Source: Oscillospiraceae bacterium
Lineage (GTDB): Bacteria > Bacillota > Clostridia > Oscillospirales > Oscillospiraceae
Assembly: GCA_017557265.1 (NCBI GenBank)
Contig: JAFZAM010000171.1
Span: forward strand, 1-5,261
Reading direction: 5' to 3'
Length of the DNA: 5,261 bases
Position 1 is the first letter of the stretch, and each line of letters starts with the position of its first letter. The notes below the pieces were generated by a model. That model did not search any database. It had not been told where the DNA came from and saw only the letters and a program-made list of their open reading frames with translations. Shown piece after piece: positions 5,129 through 5,261 of the stretch. The position numbers and the translations under genes are program-made.

Positions 5129-5261
5129 TCAGTTTATCGCCGTTATCGTCACTTCGACGCCCTTGTTGCGCCGGACGAATCTGTTTATCAGGACCACGGC
5201 CGCGACGCCGACGATGAAGCCGGCGAGGCTGCCGAGCAGGGCCTTCCCCTCGCCCGCGCCG
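5129..5261 (-). CDS. C-terminal end of an unidentified membrane-anchored protein, partial
   Basis: Reading in from the window edge, one frame gives 43 residues before a TGA at 5129-5131. The stretch runs from GAGEGKALLGSLAG through a hydrophobic helix (FIVGVAAVVLI) to a basic segment NRFVRRNKG and a short end VEVTITAIN. This looks like a C-terminal membrane anchor followed by a short tail. The stop is 13 nt before the DUF5685 start and overlaps its Shine-Dalgarno, which favours a real co-transcribed gene. Family and function cannot be told from so little. The codon pattern matches the neighbours, with G/C-rich third positions and some ATA isoleucine codons. Confidence 0.6.
   Translation of the reverse strand, partial: GAGEGKALLGSLAGFIVGVAAVVLINRFVRRNKGVEVTITAIN

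Noticed and set aside
3961..5217. 418-codon plus-strand open frame
   Set aside because: Antisense to the DUF5685 gene and the start of the J-protein gene, both of which have good ribosome sites and conserved motifs.

Overview
The window is one compact run of nine genes, all on the minus strand, so transcription goes from high to low coordinates. Two genes are cut by the window edges. The DNA is G+C rich by eye, and almost every gap between genes is 1 to 17 nt or an overlap. Clear Shine-Dalgarno sequences precede most starts. The order yicC (yloC) - remA (DUF370) - gmk - rpoZ - priA is the classic Bacillota housekeeping block known from Bacillus and clostridia. Together with the clostridial-type DUF5685 and J-protein genes upstream, it points to a GC-rich member of the Clostridia, possibly a gut anaerobe. 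The genus cannot be read from this sequence.

Upstream part, 5261 to 3076: first the last 43 residues of an unidentified protein with one membrane helix. Next is a 288-aa DUF5685-type protein with an N-terminal cysteine cluster and two aspartate-rich motifs. Then comes a 214-aa J-domain protein with a Gly/Tyr/Ser linker, a TPR-like region and a C-terminal tail with nine cysteines in its last 25 residues. Last is a 169-aa polytopic membrane protein. These genes are 1 to 17 nt apart. This is the least understood part of the window and the best candidate for an undescribed system: a possible Hsp70 co-chaperone with a metal-binding or lipid-modified cysteine tail, working with DUF5685 and the membrane protein.

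Downstream part, 3074 to 1: yicC (endoribonuclease family), remA (DNA-binding regulator, TTG start), gmk (guanylate kinase, overlapping remA by 8 nt), rpoZ (RNA polymerase omega) and the first 350 codons of priA (replication restart helicase). The only sizeable gap, 68 nt between gmk and rpoZ, holds two near-identical GC hairpins in tandem. The coaBC gene that lies between rpoZ and priA in Bacillus subtilis is absent here.

No tRNA, rRNA, CRISPR array, insertion sequence or clear rho-independent terminator was seen, and there is no gene-free stretch over 300 bases. The long open frames on the plus strand are shadows of the minus-strand genes.
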